A DNA stretch of 64,000 nucleotides from Aminipila sp963524205 (GTDB lineage Bacteria > Bacillota > Clostridia > Peptostreptococcales > Anaerovoracaceae), in contig CAURED010000003.1 of NCBI GenBank assembly GCA_963524205.1, forward strand, positions 62,001 through 126,000, written 5' to 3'. This document shows positions 53,284 to 62,555 of this stretch, one piece after another. The notes below the pieces were generated by a model. It was not told the DNA's origin, did not search any database, and saw only the letters and a program-made list of their open reading frames with translations. The translations under genes and the position numbers were made by a program. Each line of letters opens with the position of its first letter. The first letter of the stretch is position 1.

Positions 53284-54921
53284 TTATTCCTGCATGGCAT
53301 TAATTAATTTTGGAATCAGCTGTTTCTTTCTTGAAACTATATTCTTCATAATAATAGAAGATTCTTCTGCTTTTCCACAAAAAGCCCTTTCAACTATGTC
53401 TTTAGCCTTTTCACCTACAAATAGCAGTTCAGTAGATTCATGAATAACATCCGTCAGCATAAAAAACATCATATCTGAACTAGAAGTCTTACATGCATTC
53501 TCCATAAATGGAAGGATCTTAAGCTTCAATGCCGCCAGCTCATCGCCATCCATAGAAGTAATCTGCCCTGCGCCAAATTTTATTCCATTACTAGCAAATT
53601 TTTTGTAATCCTGATAGAATATTTCTTCAGTAGATTTATCCTGCAGGGAACTGCCTGCCCTAAACATTTTTTCTGCATACTCTTCAATATTAATTTCTGC
53701 GATTTTAGCCAGGCTTTCTGCCGCAGCTTTATCCATATTTGTACAAGTTGGAGATCGAAACATCAGTGTATCTGATAAAATAGCAGAACTTAATAGCCCT
53801 GCAATTTTTTTATCCACTTTGACACCCAGTTCCACATACATTTGATAGATAATCGTTGCTGTGCAGCCTAAAGGCTGATTTCTAAAGTACACAGGAGCAA
53901 GTGTCTCCAGATTTCCAATTCTATGATGGTCAATAATTTCCATTATTTCCGCCTCTTCAATACCATCTACCGCTTGAGATTTTTCATTATGGTCCACAAG
54001 AATAATTTTCTTTCTATTCATATTAATCAAAGACCTTCTGGAAAGCATGCCGCAATAATTGCCAGACTTGTCCAAAACAGGAAAATCTCTATGTCTGATT
54101 TTAGTAACAGTCTCCTTCATATCACTGACATAATCATCTTCCATAAAACTGACTATGTTCTCTTGACGCATGAAATAGCGAATTGGAGTACTTTGGTTAA
54201 TCATTCTGGCCGCCATATAAGTTTCATAAGGTGTACTTATAATTCTACAGTTGTTCTGCATAGCCAGCTTCTTTATGGTTTTAGATACTGGAGCCCCCAT
54301 ACACACTACAATGCATCCTGCATTCATTTCTATAGCACAAAGGTGTGATTCAAAGCGATTCCCTGTAATGAGAATATCCCCTTTTTCTATGTATTCTTCC
54401 ATTAAATCAGGATTTGCCGCTCCAATAAGAATTTTCCCATTTTCCACAAAGCCCTCTTCATCACCAACTATCATAGTCCCTTCCAGGGTGTCCAGAATAT
54501 TTCGGTATGGTGTTTTAGATAAAGCTAAAATTCCATTTTCATAAATATCCATATTGGCCGTTGCAATATCGTTAACCGAAATAATCCCTTCTAGTTTTCC
54601 ATCTAATGTAACTGGCAATGTGGAATTTGAAGTATCCCTCATCATATTCCAAGCTTTTTTCAGAGAAATACCACTCTTAATTCCATCAATTTTTTTAATA
54701 GCAACATCTCTTATCTGTGTGCCTACGTCTGCAATAAGTTCAGGTGCATCTACATCAAATTTTTCTAATACATATTTTGTTTCATTATTTACTTGTCCAG
54801 CACGTCTAGCTTCGTAACATTTATCTGTAATCTGATTTTTCAGATGAGCATATGCAATAGCGGAGCAGATCGAATCCGTATCAGGATTTTTGTGCCCTAT
54901 AACATAAACTGGTTTATCCAA
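53284..54921 (-). CDS. ppaC: manganese-dependent (family II) inorganic pyrophosphatase with CBS and DRTGG domains
   Basis: A 545-residue soluble pyrophosphatase. The DHH domain starts with IGHKNPDTDSICSA (about 8-21) and continues after an insertion with the DHHRIGN motif (about 330-336) and SAILSDTLMFRSPT. The insertion (about 65-310) holds two CBS domains around a DRTGG domain, which bind adenine nucleotides and control activity in this subfamily. The DHHA2 domain ends the protein. It hydrolyses PPi with Mn2+ or Co2+, in line with the metal-homeostasis genes near 60 kb. Confidence 0.95.
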   Translation of the reverse strand: MDKPVYVIGHKNPDTDSICSAIAYAHLKNQITDKCYEARRAGQVNNETKYVLEKFDVDAPELIADVGTQIRDVAIKKIDGIKSGISLKKAWNMMRDTSNSTLPVTLDGKLEGIISVNDIATANMDIYENGILALSKTPYRNILDTLEGTMIVGDEEGFVENGKILIGAANPDLMEEYIEKGDILITGNRFESHLCAIEMNAGCIVVCMGAPVSKTIKKLAMQNNCRIISTPYETYMAARMINQSTPIRYFMRQENIVSFMEDDYVSDMKETVTKIRHRDFPVLDKSGNYCGMLSRRSLINMNRKKIILVDHNEKSQAVDGIEEAEIMEIIDHHRIGNLETLAPVYFRNQPLGCTATIIYQMYVELGVKVDKKIAGLLSSAILSDTLMFRSPTCTNMDKAAAESLAKIAEINIEEYAEKMFRAGSSLQDKSTEEIFYQDYKKFASNGIKFGAGQITSMDGDELAALKLKILPFMENACKTSSSDMMFFMLTDVIHESTELLFVGEKAKDIVERAFCGKAEESSIIMKNIVSRKKQLIPKLINAMQE

Positions 54922-55109
54922 TTGACTTCCCCCTTTATCTTTTCTATCTTTTTCATTTATATATTAGCAATCAGTATAACAATTTTAATCACTTATCGTC
55001 AATGCCTTATACAATTTTGTTATAATAATTCTTAGCAAATTACGCATACTTTATGTGGTATTCTAAAATTATAATTTAATTCTTAAAGGGGCAAATAAAG
55101 GGACAAATT

Positions 55110-56279
55110 ATGTTATTAATAAAAAATGGTAAAGTCTTGACTATGGAGGGAACAACTTTTGAGTCAGGCTATGTACTAATTAGAGATAAAAAAATATAGA
55201 AAGTCGGTAATAAAATAGATGAAAAAAAATATAGAATAACTAAAACAATTAATGCTGAAGGGCTCTGGGTATTACCAGGCCTTATAGAAGCACACTGCCA
55301 TATCGGAATAACTGAAGAGAAAAAAGGATTTGAAGGTGAAGATTGTAATGAAATGAAGGACCCTATTACTCCATATATAAGAGGTCTTGATGCAATTAAT
55401 CCTATGGACTCCGCTTTTCATAATGCAATTTGTTCTGGCATTACCTCTGTTATGGTAGGGCCGGGAAGTTCAAATATTGTGGGAGGCCAGTTTGCCTTTA
55501 TAAAAACTTGTGGAAGATGTATTGATGATATGACTATACTTGAACCGGCAGCAATGAAAATAGCATTTGGTGAAAATCCAAAGTGCAATTACAATGAGTT
55601 AAACAAAGTTCCAAGTACCAGAATGTCCATAGCTGCATTATTACGTGAAGAACTATTTAAAGCGACACAATATCAAAAAGAGAAGATGGAATGCAAAAAA
55701 AGGAGAAAACCTTTTGAATTAAATTTTAGAAGAGAGTGCTGGCTCCCTATCTTAAATGGAGAAATACCGTTAAAGGCCCACGTGCATCGAACAGATGATA
55801 TATTAACAGCAATAAGAATTGCAAAAGAATTTGATTTAAATTTAACCTTAGATCATTGTACAGAAGGTTATTTAATTACAGAAGAAATTAAGAACTCAGG
55901 TTTTCCCGCAATAATAGGACCTTGTCTCACTTCTAGAAATAAAATTGAAATACAAAATATGGATTTTAAGAATGCTGGGATTGTAAGTAATGCAGGAATT
56001 AAAATTGCCATAACAACAGACCATCCAGTTAGCAGAATTCAATATTTGCCAGTTTGTGCTGGTTATGCAGTCAAAGAAGGGCTGCCTATGGAAGAAGGCC
56101 TTAAAGCCATTACAATTAATGCTGCAGAAATTTGTAATGTTTCAAACAGAGTAGGAAGCATCAAGGTTGGGAAAGATGCCGATATAGCTATATTTGATGG
56201 CAATCCAATGGAAGTATTCACCCATACCATTTATACTATAATCGATGGTCAAATCGTTTACGATAAAAACAAGCAATAA
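55110..56279 (+). pseudogene. amidohydrolase with an in-frame TAG at codon 30
   Basis: An ATG at 55110 with AAAGGGA 7 bases upstream opens MLLIKNGKVLTMEG...DKKI, then TAG (55197-55199), then continues in frame as KVGNKIDEK...GLWVLPGLIEAHCHIG and on to 56279 (389 positions). The fold is an imidazolonepropionase-like amidohydrolase: HCH metal motif after the TAG, the ligand AHVHRTDD (about 225-232), LTLDHC, and TTDHPVS (about 308). The TAG falls where Gln or Glu is usual (KI-x-KVG). A later ATG (55353) would lose the HCH ligands. One CAG-to-TAG change would explain it; readthrough is possible but no evidence supports it. The rest of the frame is undamaged. Confidence 0.8.
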
Positions 56280-56282
56280 AAT

Positions 56283-56333
56283 TGGGCAAGCAGAATCATA
56301 AAATATCAGTTTAATCAATTTTCCTGCTTGCCT
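56283..56333. terminator. bidirectional hairpin between convergent genes
   Basis: GGCAAGCAG and CTGCTTGCC arms pair around about 30 bases between the amidohydrolase (plus) and FAD oxidoreductase (minus) genes. T-runs are weak. Confidence 0.55.
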
Positions 56334-56358
56334 GCTTACTATTTAATTTAAGTTATGT

Positions 56359-57696
56359 TTATATTATTTTTTCATTATATATACCTTCCAACCCAGTTCT
56401 AGCCACACGCCCGCTAACCTCCTCCGGATTTATGCTATATAACTGCCGTTCCTGCATCCTTTGGAAATATTCTGCTCCTGCAAAGGTGTACCGAGTCATT
56501 AATCCTTCTCGGGTTTGCAGACGTTCATTGGCATAAGCTATCAAATCACCTGTAGCTAGCTGTCTAGGCAATTCCATTGGTTTCAATCCCTTTAAGTATC
56601 TTGCGCCATTATACCCTGCCAGACTTCCCGTTGTAATAGCCTCTGTATGCCCCACAAATAATCCTGACTTCTCACCACCACAAAGTAGGTTCTCAATGCC
56701 TGCAACTTTCATATAGTCGTCTCTTTCGGTTACAGATAAATACCTTATAGAGTTCCCCTTACCTCCTGCATAAGGGTCAGCATATCTGGCATTTTCAAGG
56801 CCCGGTACTTCCCTTAACTTTTCTAATGGGAAGAAAGGTGTCATAATTTTAGCATAGCCTGTATCTAAAAGTACTATATTCTCTGCGTACTCATCTAAAG
56901 CATACTGTTGGCATACTTTTAAATTTAACTTTTCTTTTACTATATCTTTCTTTTCTAAAGGTATTACAACTACTCCGGTGTCATTTAGCCCCTGTTGTAT
57001 TTCTTCTGACAAAGATCCTTTTTCTAATTTTCCAGAGCCGCTAAAGGCTCCCCATGCACCGTCTTTTCTCATTCCCATTATGTCGGTTACTCCTGCCTTC
57101 TGGGAAATGCTAACTCTAGGGCCAAAAGCAGGGCATCTGAGTATACACATACAGCATCCATTACCGTAAGCAAGGCAATTCCCCATAGGTCCTGTAGATC
57201 CTGTGCATTCAATAAAAACATCCCCCTCTATGGTCTGCACATCAGTATTCCGCTGACCAATCCCCACTCCATTGGTAACAATAAGACTTTTTATATATTT
57301 TTTGGGCTTTTCTTCTGGCAGTTCTACCAATTCAGTTACTACGTCTATAACTCTTGACATTATACGTATCTCAACACCCATATCTTTCAGCAGTCTTCTA
57401 ACTTGCGGCTCCACCTTCATAACATCATAAAGACTGGCATGTTTATGACCTGGAAAATCAATATTTATATGTCTGGAACAACTGTCCGTTATTTGGAATA
57501 ACTCAGCTGCACCCAGAGCAATGTTTTCTTCAGCAGCAGTAAATCTACCATTATTTCTCATAATACCGCCTACATTACCTAGGCCTAAAAGTAGATCAGT
57601 CTTTTCAATCAGCACCACGGATGCCCCTGCTTTTCGCGCGGCTATAGCCGCAGCACAGCCCGACCAGCCGCCACCAATTACTACAACTCTATACAT
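56359..57696 (-). CDS. FAD-dependent oxidoreductase
   Basis: A 445-residue flavoprotein. The N-terminal Rossmann motif is VVIGGGWSGCAAAIAARKAGASVVLIEK (about 5-32, GxGxxG form). A second FAD contact is ECTGSTGPMGN (about 165-175), followed by a Cys-rich stretch GNGCCMCILRCPAFGPR that may bind a cluster or metal. LLCGGEKSGLFVGHTEAI (about 337-354) is the C-terminal FAD motif of the family. Relatives include TrmFO/GidA-like and fumarate-reductase-like proteins; the reaction is unknown. GGAGGG ribosome binding site before ATG. It stands alone. Confidence 0.85.
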   Translation of the reverse strand: MYRVVVIGGGWSGCAAAIAARKAGASVVLIEKTDLLLGLGNVGGIMRNNGRFTAAEENIALGAAELFQITDSCSRHINIDFPGHKHASLYDVMKVEPQVRRLLKDMGVEIRIMSRVIDVVTELVELPEEKPKKYIKSLIVTNGVGIGQRNTDVQTIEGDVFIECTGSTGPMGNCLAYGNGCCMCILRCPAFGPRVSISQKAGVTDIMGMRKDGAWGAFSGSGKLEKGSLSEEIQQGLNDTGVVVIPLEKKDIVKEKLNLKVCQQYALDEYAENIVLLDTGYAKIMTPFFPLEKLREVPGLENARYADPYAGGKGNSIRYLSVTERDDYMKVAGIENLLCGGEKSGLFVGHTEAITTGSLAGYNGARYLKGLKPMELPRQLATGDLIAYANERLQTREGLMTRYTFAGAEYFQRMQERQLYSINPEEVSGRVARTGLEGIYNEKII

Positions 57697-57987
57697 TAAA
57701 AACCCTCCTCTGATTCAAGTATCCACATATGTAAGATATTCAAACTCATAGGGGGTTATGTTTACTTATAATAATCCTTAAGTATTCTTTTCGTATTAAC
57801 AGCCGCTCTTAGAACGGCTGTTAAACAATTTATTTTACTTTATTAACATTTATCTTCTTACGTTGAGAGATGATTAAAATCAACTCTCTCAATAAGTAAA
57901 AATCCGAACGAGAAAATCTTATCCACTATAGAAGTGAATAATCATTTAGATTTTGTAATCGGCTCGAATACATCCGCAAACTTCATC
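57697..57987. other. gap with two hairpins
   Basis: No gene is supported here. AACAGCCG/CGGCTGTT (about 57800-57826) and a stem with GAGAG-TGATT against ATCA-CTCTC (about 57863-57892) form hairpins; the second may be the end signal of the Cys-rich gene at 57988 read on the minus strand, although T-runs are short. Confidence 0.5.
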
Positions 57988-58488
57988 CTATCTATTTTCA
58001 TATGTTGTTCCAGGACACATTTCGCAGCCTTTGTTCTTTCTTCTTTTTTGTCTTTCGTCGTTAATATCCGTTACTCCCTTAATCAAGTTGCATAAGCCTT
58101 CTTCCAGGTCTTGCAGACCTTCACGAACGTTTACTATTCCCTCACAGAGGCAGCCATTTTGAAGGTCACACAGTCCTTCCTGCACACCCTTGATACCGTC
58201 TTTGATACCACAGATACCTTCTTTAATACCCATATTACTTCTGTAATCACATTCAAATTCGAAATCGCTTAATCCTTCAATCACATCGCATAAGCCTTTT
58301 TTAACTTTACACAGTCCACTTTCGATACATTTTATGCCTTCACTAATTCTACAACAGCAGATATCATCAAGGCCATTCTGGATATCTTTAATACCCTCTT
58401 TGATTTTGCAGATGCCCTTTTGTATATCTTCAATAGCATCCACTTGATTGCATTCGCAGCTACAGTTGCATTGTCTATTTCTATACAT
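57988..58488 (-). CDS. Cys-rich protein of heptad 'IxxGL' repeats
   Basis: A 166-residue protein built from about fifteen 7-residue units of the form (I/V/L)xxG(I/L)xx, for example IQKGICK, IKEGIKD, IQNGLDD, VKKGLCD, VQEGLCD and LEEGLCN. Hydrophobic residues at positions 1 and 5 and Gly at 4 would make a long amphipathic helix or coil. Fifteen or so cysteines lie at regular places; the N terminus has CNCSCECN and the C terminus CEMC. There is no signal peptide. Cys-rich repeats of this type would suit a spore coat or crust protein, next to a DUF4489 gene, but this is inference. AAGGGTGAT ribosome binding site. Confidence 0.8.
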   Translation of the reverse strand: MYRNRQCNCSCECNQVDAIEDIQKGICKIKEGIKDIQNGLDDICCCRISEGIKCIESGLCKVKKGLCDVIEGLSDFEFECDYRSNMGIKEGICGIKDGIKGVQEGLCDLQNGCLCEGIVNVREGLQDLEEGLCNLIKGVTDINDERQKRRKNKGCEMCPGTTYENR

Positions 58489-58644
58489 TTTTCATCACCC
58501 TTTTATATAATATACACCTAAACTAGGTATAGTATAATTATATGAAGGAGTTGATGAAAGTGTTAAAAATGTGCATTTAATTAAAATTTAAAAACCAGCC
58601 AGCACTTAAAATGCTAGCTGGGATCTGCCACTCAACAGACAAGT

Positions 58645-59193
58645 TTAACATGCGGCAACTATGGCCAATGCGCTAAGGTTTCCGTTAATAGAGTAGTTTA
58701 TCGTTCCAAAATCAAGATTAGAGATACTTATCAGATCCAATACATAGGTACAACAACCATTACAGTTTTCATCCTTGGTTGGAAATTTAAATGCTAAAGT
58801 ATGACTGGTAGTAACGCCACCAGTTGTATCTGCCACAAAGAAATTAACCGTAGATATAGGCTGACGTGGTCTTCTATCACTACAGATTCTATACAGTGTA
58901 AAAGTTAACGTAGAAGTGGCCGCTACAGTAGTAGTTACATTTAAGATACCTGTAAAATCGATTATAAGGTTTTTGACGTCTACACAGGTTGTATCAATTG
59001 TAACACTTGATATCGGCTGATTAAAAGTTTGAAGTAGATTACCTTCAGCAAAAGTAATGTCCAGCGGCCCAAAATTTCCATAGCTATTTTCAAAAATCAC
59101 TTTATTTCCAAATGTGGATTGGCAATCACAATCTTGATGTTGTTTAGAAGTAAGAACTTCTCCATGCAAGGGATATTTAGAATTTAACTCCAT
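58645..59193 (-). CDS. DUF4489-like protein, possible spore-surface component
   Basis: A 182-residue protein from ATG 59193, preceded by AAAGGAGG. It is rich in Thr, Val and Ile with alternating strands (LNVTTTVAATSTLTFTLYRIC), ends in hydrophobic SALAIVAAC, and has a CNGCC motif (about 155-159) and DCDCQ near the N terminus. It fits my memory of the DUF4489 family of Clostridia, which has no defined role. The beta-sandwich look and the Cys-rich neighbour suggest an extracellular or spore-surface protein. Confidence 0.75.
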   Translation of the reverse strand: MELNSKYPLHGEVLTSKQHQDCDCQSTFGNKVIFENSYGNFGPLDITFAEGNLLQTFNQPISSVTIDTTCVDVKNLIIDFTGILNVTTTVAATSTLTFTLYRICSDRRPRQPISTVNFFVADTTGGVTTSHTLAFKFPTKDENCNGCCTYVLDLISISNLDFGTINYSINGNLSALAIVAAC

Positions 59194-59405
59194 AAATATA
59201 CCTCCTTTATATAATATACTCACATCTATTATAATTCAAAAATGTAAAAAAATTACTTTCAAATCATAATAGCAGTAATTGATCTTATCCCAATAACATG
59301 TGAACGGATTCGATCTTATTCATTATATGCCAAAGATAGCATTTTGTTGTACCTATATTGAACTATATAAATCGGTATATATTTCTAATTTATTCTAATA
59401 AAAAC

Positions 59406-59469
59406 TAAGTTTTAAAATTTATAATAATTCCTCATTAATTACACATACTTAAATTTGGAGGTGGCTAAT
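59406..59469 (+). promoter_or_regulatory. conserved upstream block shared by two small genes
   Basis: About 55 bases before the 59470 gene match those before the 63498 gene: TATAATAATT, then AATTACACATACTTAAAT and a GGAGGTG ribosome binding site. The identity is higher than that of the proteins, so it may hold a shared promoter (TATAAT as -10) or a leader signal. The rest of the 59194-59469 gap holds nothing I can name. Confidence 0.65.
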
Positions 59470-59658
59470 ATGGATTATTTAAAGAAAACAACTAATAACG
59501 CTGATGCTTACAAGAAAGCTCAAAAAGCTAGCTCTTGCACCAATGCTAAGAATGATGATTCTAGAAAAAATGATCAAAATTCAGATTCCAGAAAGAATGA
59601 TCAGAAAGCAGATTCTAGAAAAAATGACCAGAGTTCAGGCAATAACGTTCAAAGATAA
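59470..59658 (+). CDS. small repeat protein, paralogue of 63498
   Basis: A 62-residue hydrophilic protein starting MDYLKKTTNN at ATG 59470, 9 bases after GGAGGTG; an upstream in-frame ATG lacks a site. It has one Cys and three tandem copies of a (D)SRKNDQ unit, ending in NNVQR. It is paralogous to the 52-residue protein at 63498 by start, Cys, Asn/Lys-rich content and final QR. No known family; it may be intrinsically disordered. Confidence 0.75.
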   Translation: MDYLKKTTNNADAYKKAQKASSCTNAKNDDSRKNDQNSDSRKNDQKADSRKNDQSSGNNVQR

Positions 59659-59675
59659 TTTTGTGCTATTAAAAC

Positions 59676-59716
59676 AACAAATCCTCGTTCAATGTAATAT
59701 TGTCCGGGGATTTGTT
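59676..59716. terminator. terminator after the small repeat protein
   Basis: AACAAATCC and GGATTTGTT pair (extended by CG/CG with a mismatch) around about 20 bases between the convergent small gene and the CaCA exchanger gene. Confidence 0.7.
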
Positions 59717-59749
59717 AATTTAGCTTTATACAGAGCCCTAAAATTATCT

Positions 59750-60742
59750 TTAAAATACATTAATTAGAAATATAACATATAAAGCTCCACTTGCCAGAAG
59801 AACATAAGGACTAATGGTTTTTGTTATCTTAATCCATGCAAGGTTTAGTGCCGCCGATGTTAACGCAAGAATTGCAGATAACATGGTAATGCCTGTTAAA
59901 TTCCATGATGTAAAAATGATACCAAATACAACTGGGAAGCAGCTTTGAAATACCATTGCTCCTGTTATGTTACCCAATGCAAGCGTATCTTTTTTATGTC
60001 CTATCCAGATAACAGAGTTCAGCTTTTCAGGAAGCTCTGTAGCTATTGGGGTAATAATCATTGATAAAATCAATGGTGCTATACCAAGAGAATTGGCTAG
60101 ATTTTCTACATATTTTACAAATAAATCTGCCCCCAAAATAATACCAAGTAACGCTATAACTAATTGTACTACAATCCATACTAAATTCGTTTTTACTTTA
60201 AAAAACCTCGTAAAATACAATTCATCAACATTACCAACTTGATCAGCCTCATCACTAAATGTAGTTTTTAGGTAAATAATATAGGATAACAATAATAATA
60301 TTGCTATACATGCTTTAATAGTAATATGTGTATGTATTAAACTGGTTAAAACCGCGATTCCATAAATTATTATGAAGAATGTCAGGTCTCTTGAAATTAC
60401 ATCTACATCGGCCTTCATTCTAATGCTTCTTTTACCGAGTTTAGAAAAAACTAATACTGCTAGTCCCGTTACGAAAAAAGCTAAAGTGCCTAACATAAAT
60501 GGAGCACCAGCAATAGCCCCGATACCTATTTCATGTGCATTCCCACCTGTATAAAAAACAATCGCAATGATTGGTATAATAGTTTCAGGTAAACCTGTAC
60601 CTATAGCCGCAAATACGCTTCCCACGACTCCCTGCCCTAAGTTTAATTTCTTTCCGAACCATTCAATGGCATTTGTAAAAACAAAGCAGGCAAATAAAAT
60701 AAAACCCAAACTAATAACTAGCATTATTACATCAATTAACAT
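59750..60742 (-). CDS. CaCA-family sodium/calcium-type exchanger
   Basis: A 330-residue membrane protein with about ten hydrophobic segments in two inverted halves. The two ion-binding repeats are visible as GTGLPETIIPIIAI (about 47-60) and MIITPIATELPEKLNSVIW (about 227-245), the YrbG-like alpha-repeats with acidic residues. Family members exchange Ca2+ for Na+ or H+. The leader carries a yybP-ykoY (Mn2+) riboswitch, so the physiological ion may be Mn2+. GGAGAAG ribosome binding site before ATG. Confidence 0.92.
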   Translation of the reverse strand: MLIDVIMLVISLGFILFACFVFTNAIEWFGKKLNLGQGVVGSVFAAIGTGLPETIIPIIAIVFYTGGNAHEIGIGAIAGAPFMLGTLAFFVTGLAVLVFSKLGKRSIRMKADVDVISRDLTFFIIIYGIAVLTSLIHTHITIKACIAILLLLSYIIYLKTTFSDEADQVGNVDELYFTRFFKVKTNLVWIVVQLVIALLGIILGADLFVKYVENLANSLGIAPLILSMIITPIATELPEKLNSVIWIGHKKDTLALGNITGAMVFQSCFPVVFGIIFTSWNLTGITMLSAILALTSAALNLAWIKITKTISPYVLLASGALYVIFLINVF

Positions 60743-60775
60743 AGATTCTTCTCCTTCATGATTATTATGACAAAC

Positions 60776-60902
60776 AAAAAAAGACTTCTACCATAACCCT
60801 TTACAGAGTTATGCCAAAAGTCTCGTTACCTAAAAGGCTTACAAAACCAGGTAGCATTATCTACCGGTATGTTGACTTTGTAATACCAACTACTCCCTTT
60901 TA
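60776..60902 (-). ncRNA. yybP-ykoY (Mn2+) riboswitch with terminator, before the CaCA gene
   Basis: Read on the minus strand, AAAAGGGAGTAG opens the aptamer and AACGAGACTTTT closes it; AAAAG pairs with CTTTT as P1, and the internal GTCAACAT matches the family. A terminator follows: AGACTTTTGGCATAACTC pairs with GGGTTATGGTAGAAGTCT, then TTTTTTTG (about 60832-60776). The 5' arm of the terminator overlaps the P1 3' strand, a normal switch. Mn2+ binding would stabilise P1 and allow readthrough. Confidence 0.85.
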
Positions 60903-60910
60903 ACTGTTTT

Positions 60911-60940
60911 ATAATACAATAAAAATTATCAGATTGTCAA
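60911..60940 (-). promoter_or_regulatory. promoter of the CaCA exchanger transcript
   Basis: Minus-strand TTGACA (60940-60935) and TATTAT (60916-60911) with an 18-base spacer lie just before the riboswitch. Confidence 0.7.
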
Positions 60941-60961
60941 TATAAATAAATTAAAACTACA

Positions 60962-62389
60962 TTAAAATATTGAGTTTGCTTTTGTTATTTGCTGCATTTT
61001 ATCTGGTATCTTCATTACAAGTATTATCGCTAGTATTGCTATTCCTAATCCAACTAGAAATGTATCCTTTTGAGCACATAGGTATATTGCATTTTTACTC
61101 AATCCAGATTCTGCAGCATAATGTGCTTGCCTTGTTATAAGCATAACACTTCCAATTGCTGTTCCAAAGGTATTTCCTATATTTCTCATAGTTGCCAGCA
61201 TTCCAGAGGCTATACCAGAATACTCTTTTGAAACAGAGCCCAGGATTGCCGAATTAATGGCTGATACGCTTAAGCCATTTCCTGCACCCACCATTGATAA
61301 TACAACCATTACCAATAAGATGCTCATATTCTCTTTAAAAAATCCAACTAAAAAGCAATTTAGGGCAATTAATATCAAGCCTGCAATAGCTGGCTTACGT
61401 GTTCCATATTTATCAGAAAGATCTCCACCAAAAGGAGATGCAATCATCATTGCAACCGGAGAAGCCAATAACACTACTCCTGCTTTATCCGCGCTAAGTG
61501 ATAAAGTATTTATCAGAAAAAACGGAAAGAGATATGCCGTCAGCTGTTGAGTCATATAGGATAAAGCACATGTTGCATTAGCAAGTGAGAAGGTCCTGTT
61601 TTGAAATAAGTTTAATGGCATCATTGGCATATCTGTTACTTTTTCTCTCCATATAAATAAACCAAGTGCCAGAGCAAATACTATAATACATAAAATAAAT
61701 GGAATGGATATTACTCCCCAGCTATCACTGAAATTTAATCCTACGGCCAGTGTGCCAATAGATATTGCAAACAAAATGCCGCCTAGCAGATCCAATTTTA
61801 ATTGTTCGCCACGAACTCTCTCTTCATCTTCTGGCATAACCATTATAGTGGCAAGTAATCCAATCAGGCAGAACGGTATTGAAAAATAAAAAATAGAATG
61901 CCATGAAAAATGCAATAGCAGAAATCCTCCTATTGTTGGACCTGATGCGAATCCTACGGATACGAAGACAGAGTTAATTCCAAGTGCTTTTCCCCGTTCT
62001 TTATCATCAAATGTTTTTGAAATAGTTGCCTGTGTTATAGATATTAATAAACTATACCCAAGACCCTGTAAAGCCCTGAAAAAAAACAAAGTTAAAAGGG
62101 TATGCGATAGAATTGGTGCAAACATGGAGGATAATGCAAAAAAAATAAATCCAACTTTATATTGTCTTTTATATCCATACAAATCTGCAATTTTACCACA
62201 GATCAATAACATGCAGCAGGGAATTAAAGAGTATACAAGGGTCAGCCAGCTAACGTCCCCCTGTGAAACCCCAAATTCATCTGCAAGTATTGGAAGGGCC
62301 AAATTCACACTATTAATAGCAAAAGTAGCACTCAGATTAGCCATACTTGTAATGGCAAAAATCCACGACTTTGTGGTTTTAATGTTCAA
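60962..62389 (-). CDS. MFS drug-resistance-type transporter
   Basis: A 475-residue membrane protein with about 14 hydrophobic segments, like the EmrB/QacA subfamily. Early motifs include the A-motif-like region GKIADLYGYKRQYKVG (about 65-80) and RALQGLGYSLLISITQATISK (about 110-130). The start is a TTG at 62389, 11 bases after GGAGG; there is no ATG nearby that fits. Substrates are unknown. It sits between the CaCA and TerC genes, which both have Mn2+ riboswitches, but it has no such leader itself. Confidence 0.85.
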   Translation of the reverse strand: MNIKTTKSWIFAITSMANLSATFAINSVNLALPILADEFGVSQGDVSWLTLVYSLIPCCMLLICGKIADLYGYKRQYKVGFIFFALSSMFAPILSHTLLTLFFFRALQGLGYSLLISITQATISKTFDDKERGKALGINSVFVSVGFASGPTIGGFLLLHFSWHSIFYFSIPFCLIGLLATIMVMPEDEERVRGEQLKLDLLGGILFAISIGTLAVGLNFSDSWGVISIPFILCIIVFALALGLFIWREKVTDMPMMPLNLFQNRTFSLANATCALSYMTQQLTAYLFPFFLINTLSLSADKAGVVLLASPVAMMIASPFGGDLSDKYGTRKPAIAGLILIALNCFLVGFFKENMSILLVMVVLSMVGAGNGLSVSAINSAILGSVSKEYSGIASGMLATMRNIGNTFGTAIGSVMLITRQAHYAAESGLSKNAIYLCAQKDTFLVGLGIAILAIILVMKIPDKMQQITKANSIF

Positions 62390-62483
62390 TTAATAAAGGA
62401 CCTCCATTCTTATTCACATTTTTTTATAAGCATCAATCTAATTTAATGTTATTTATACCATATGCTAGTTGTGCCTAAATAAC

Positions 62484-62519
62484 CACAAAAACACCGTCTT
62501 GGATAACCCAAAACGGTGC
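62484..62519 (-). terminator. terminator after the TerC gene
   Basis: On the minus strand GCACCGT and ACGGTGT-type arms pair around about 15 bases, followed by TTTTTGTGG. Confidence 0.85.
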
Positions 62520-62555
62520 ACTCTGTAACTATTCATTTTATGTATCTGAATGGCC

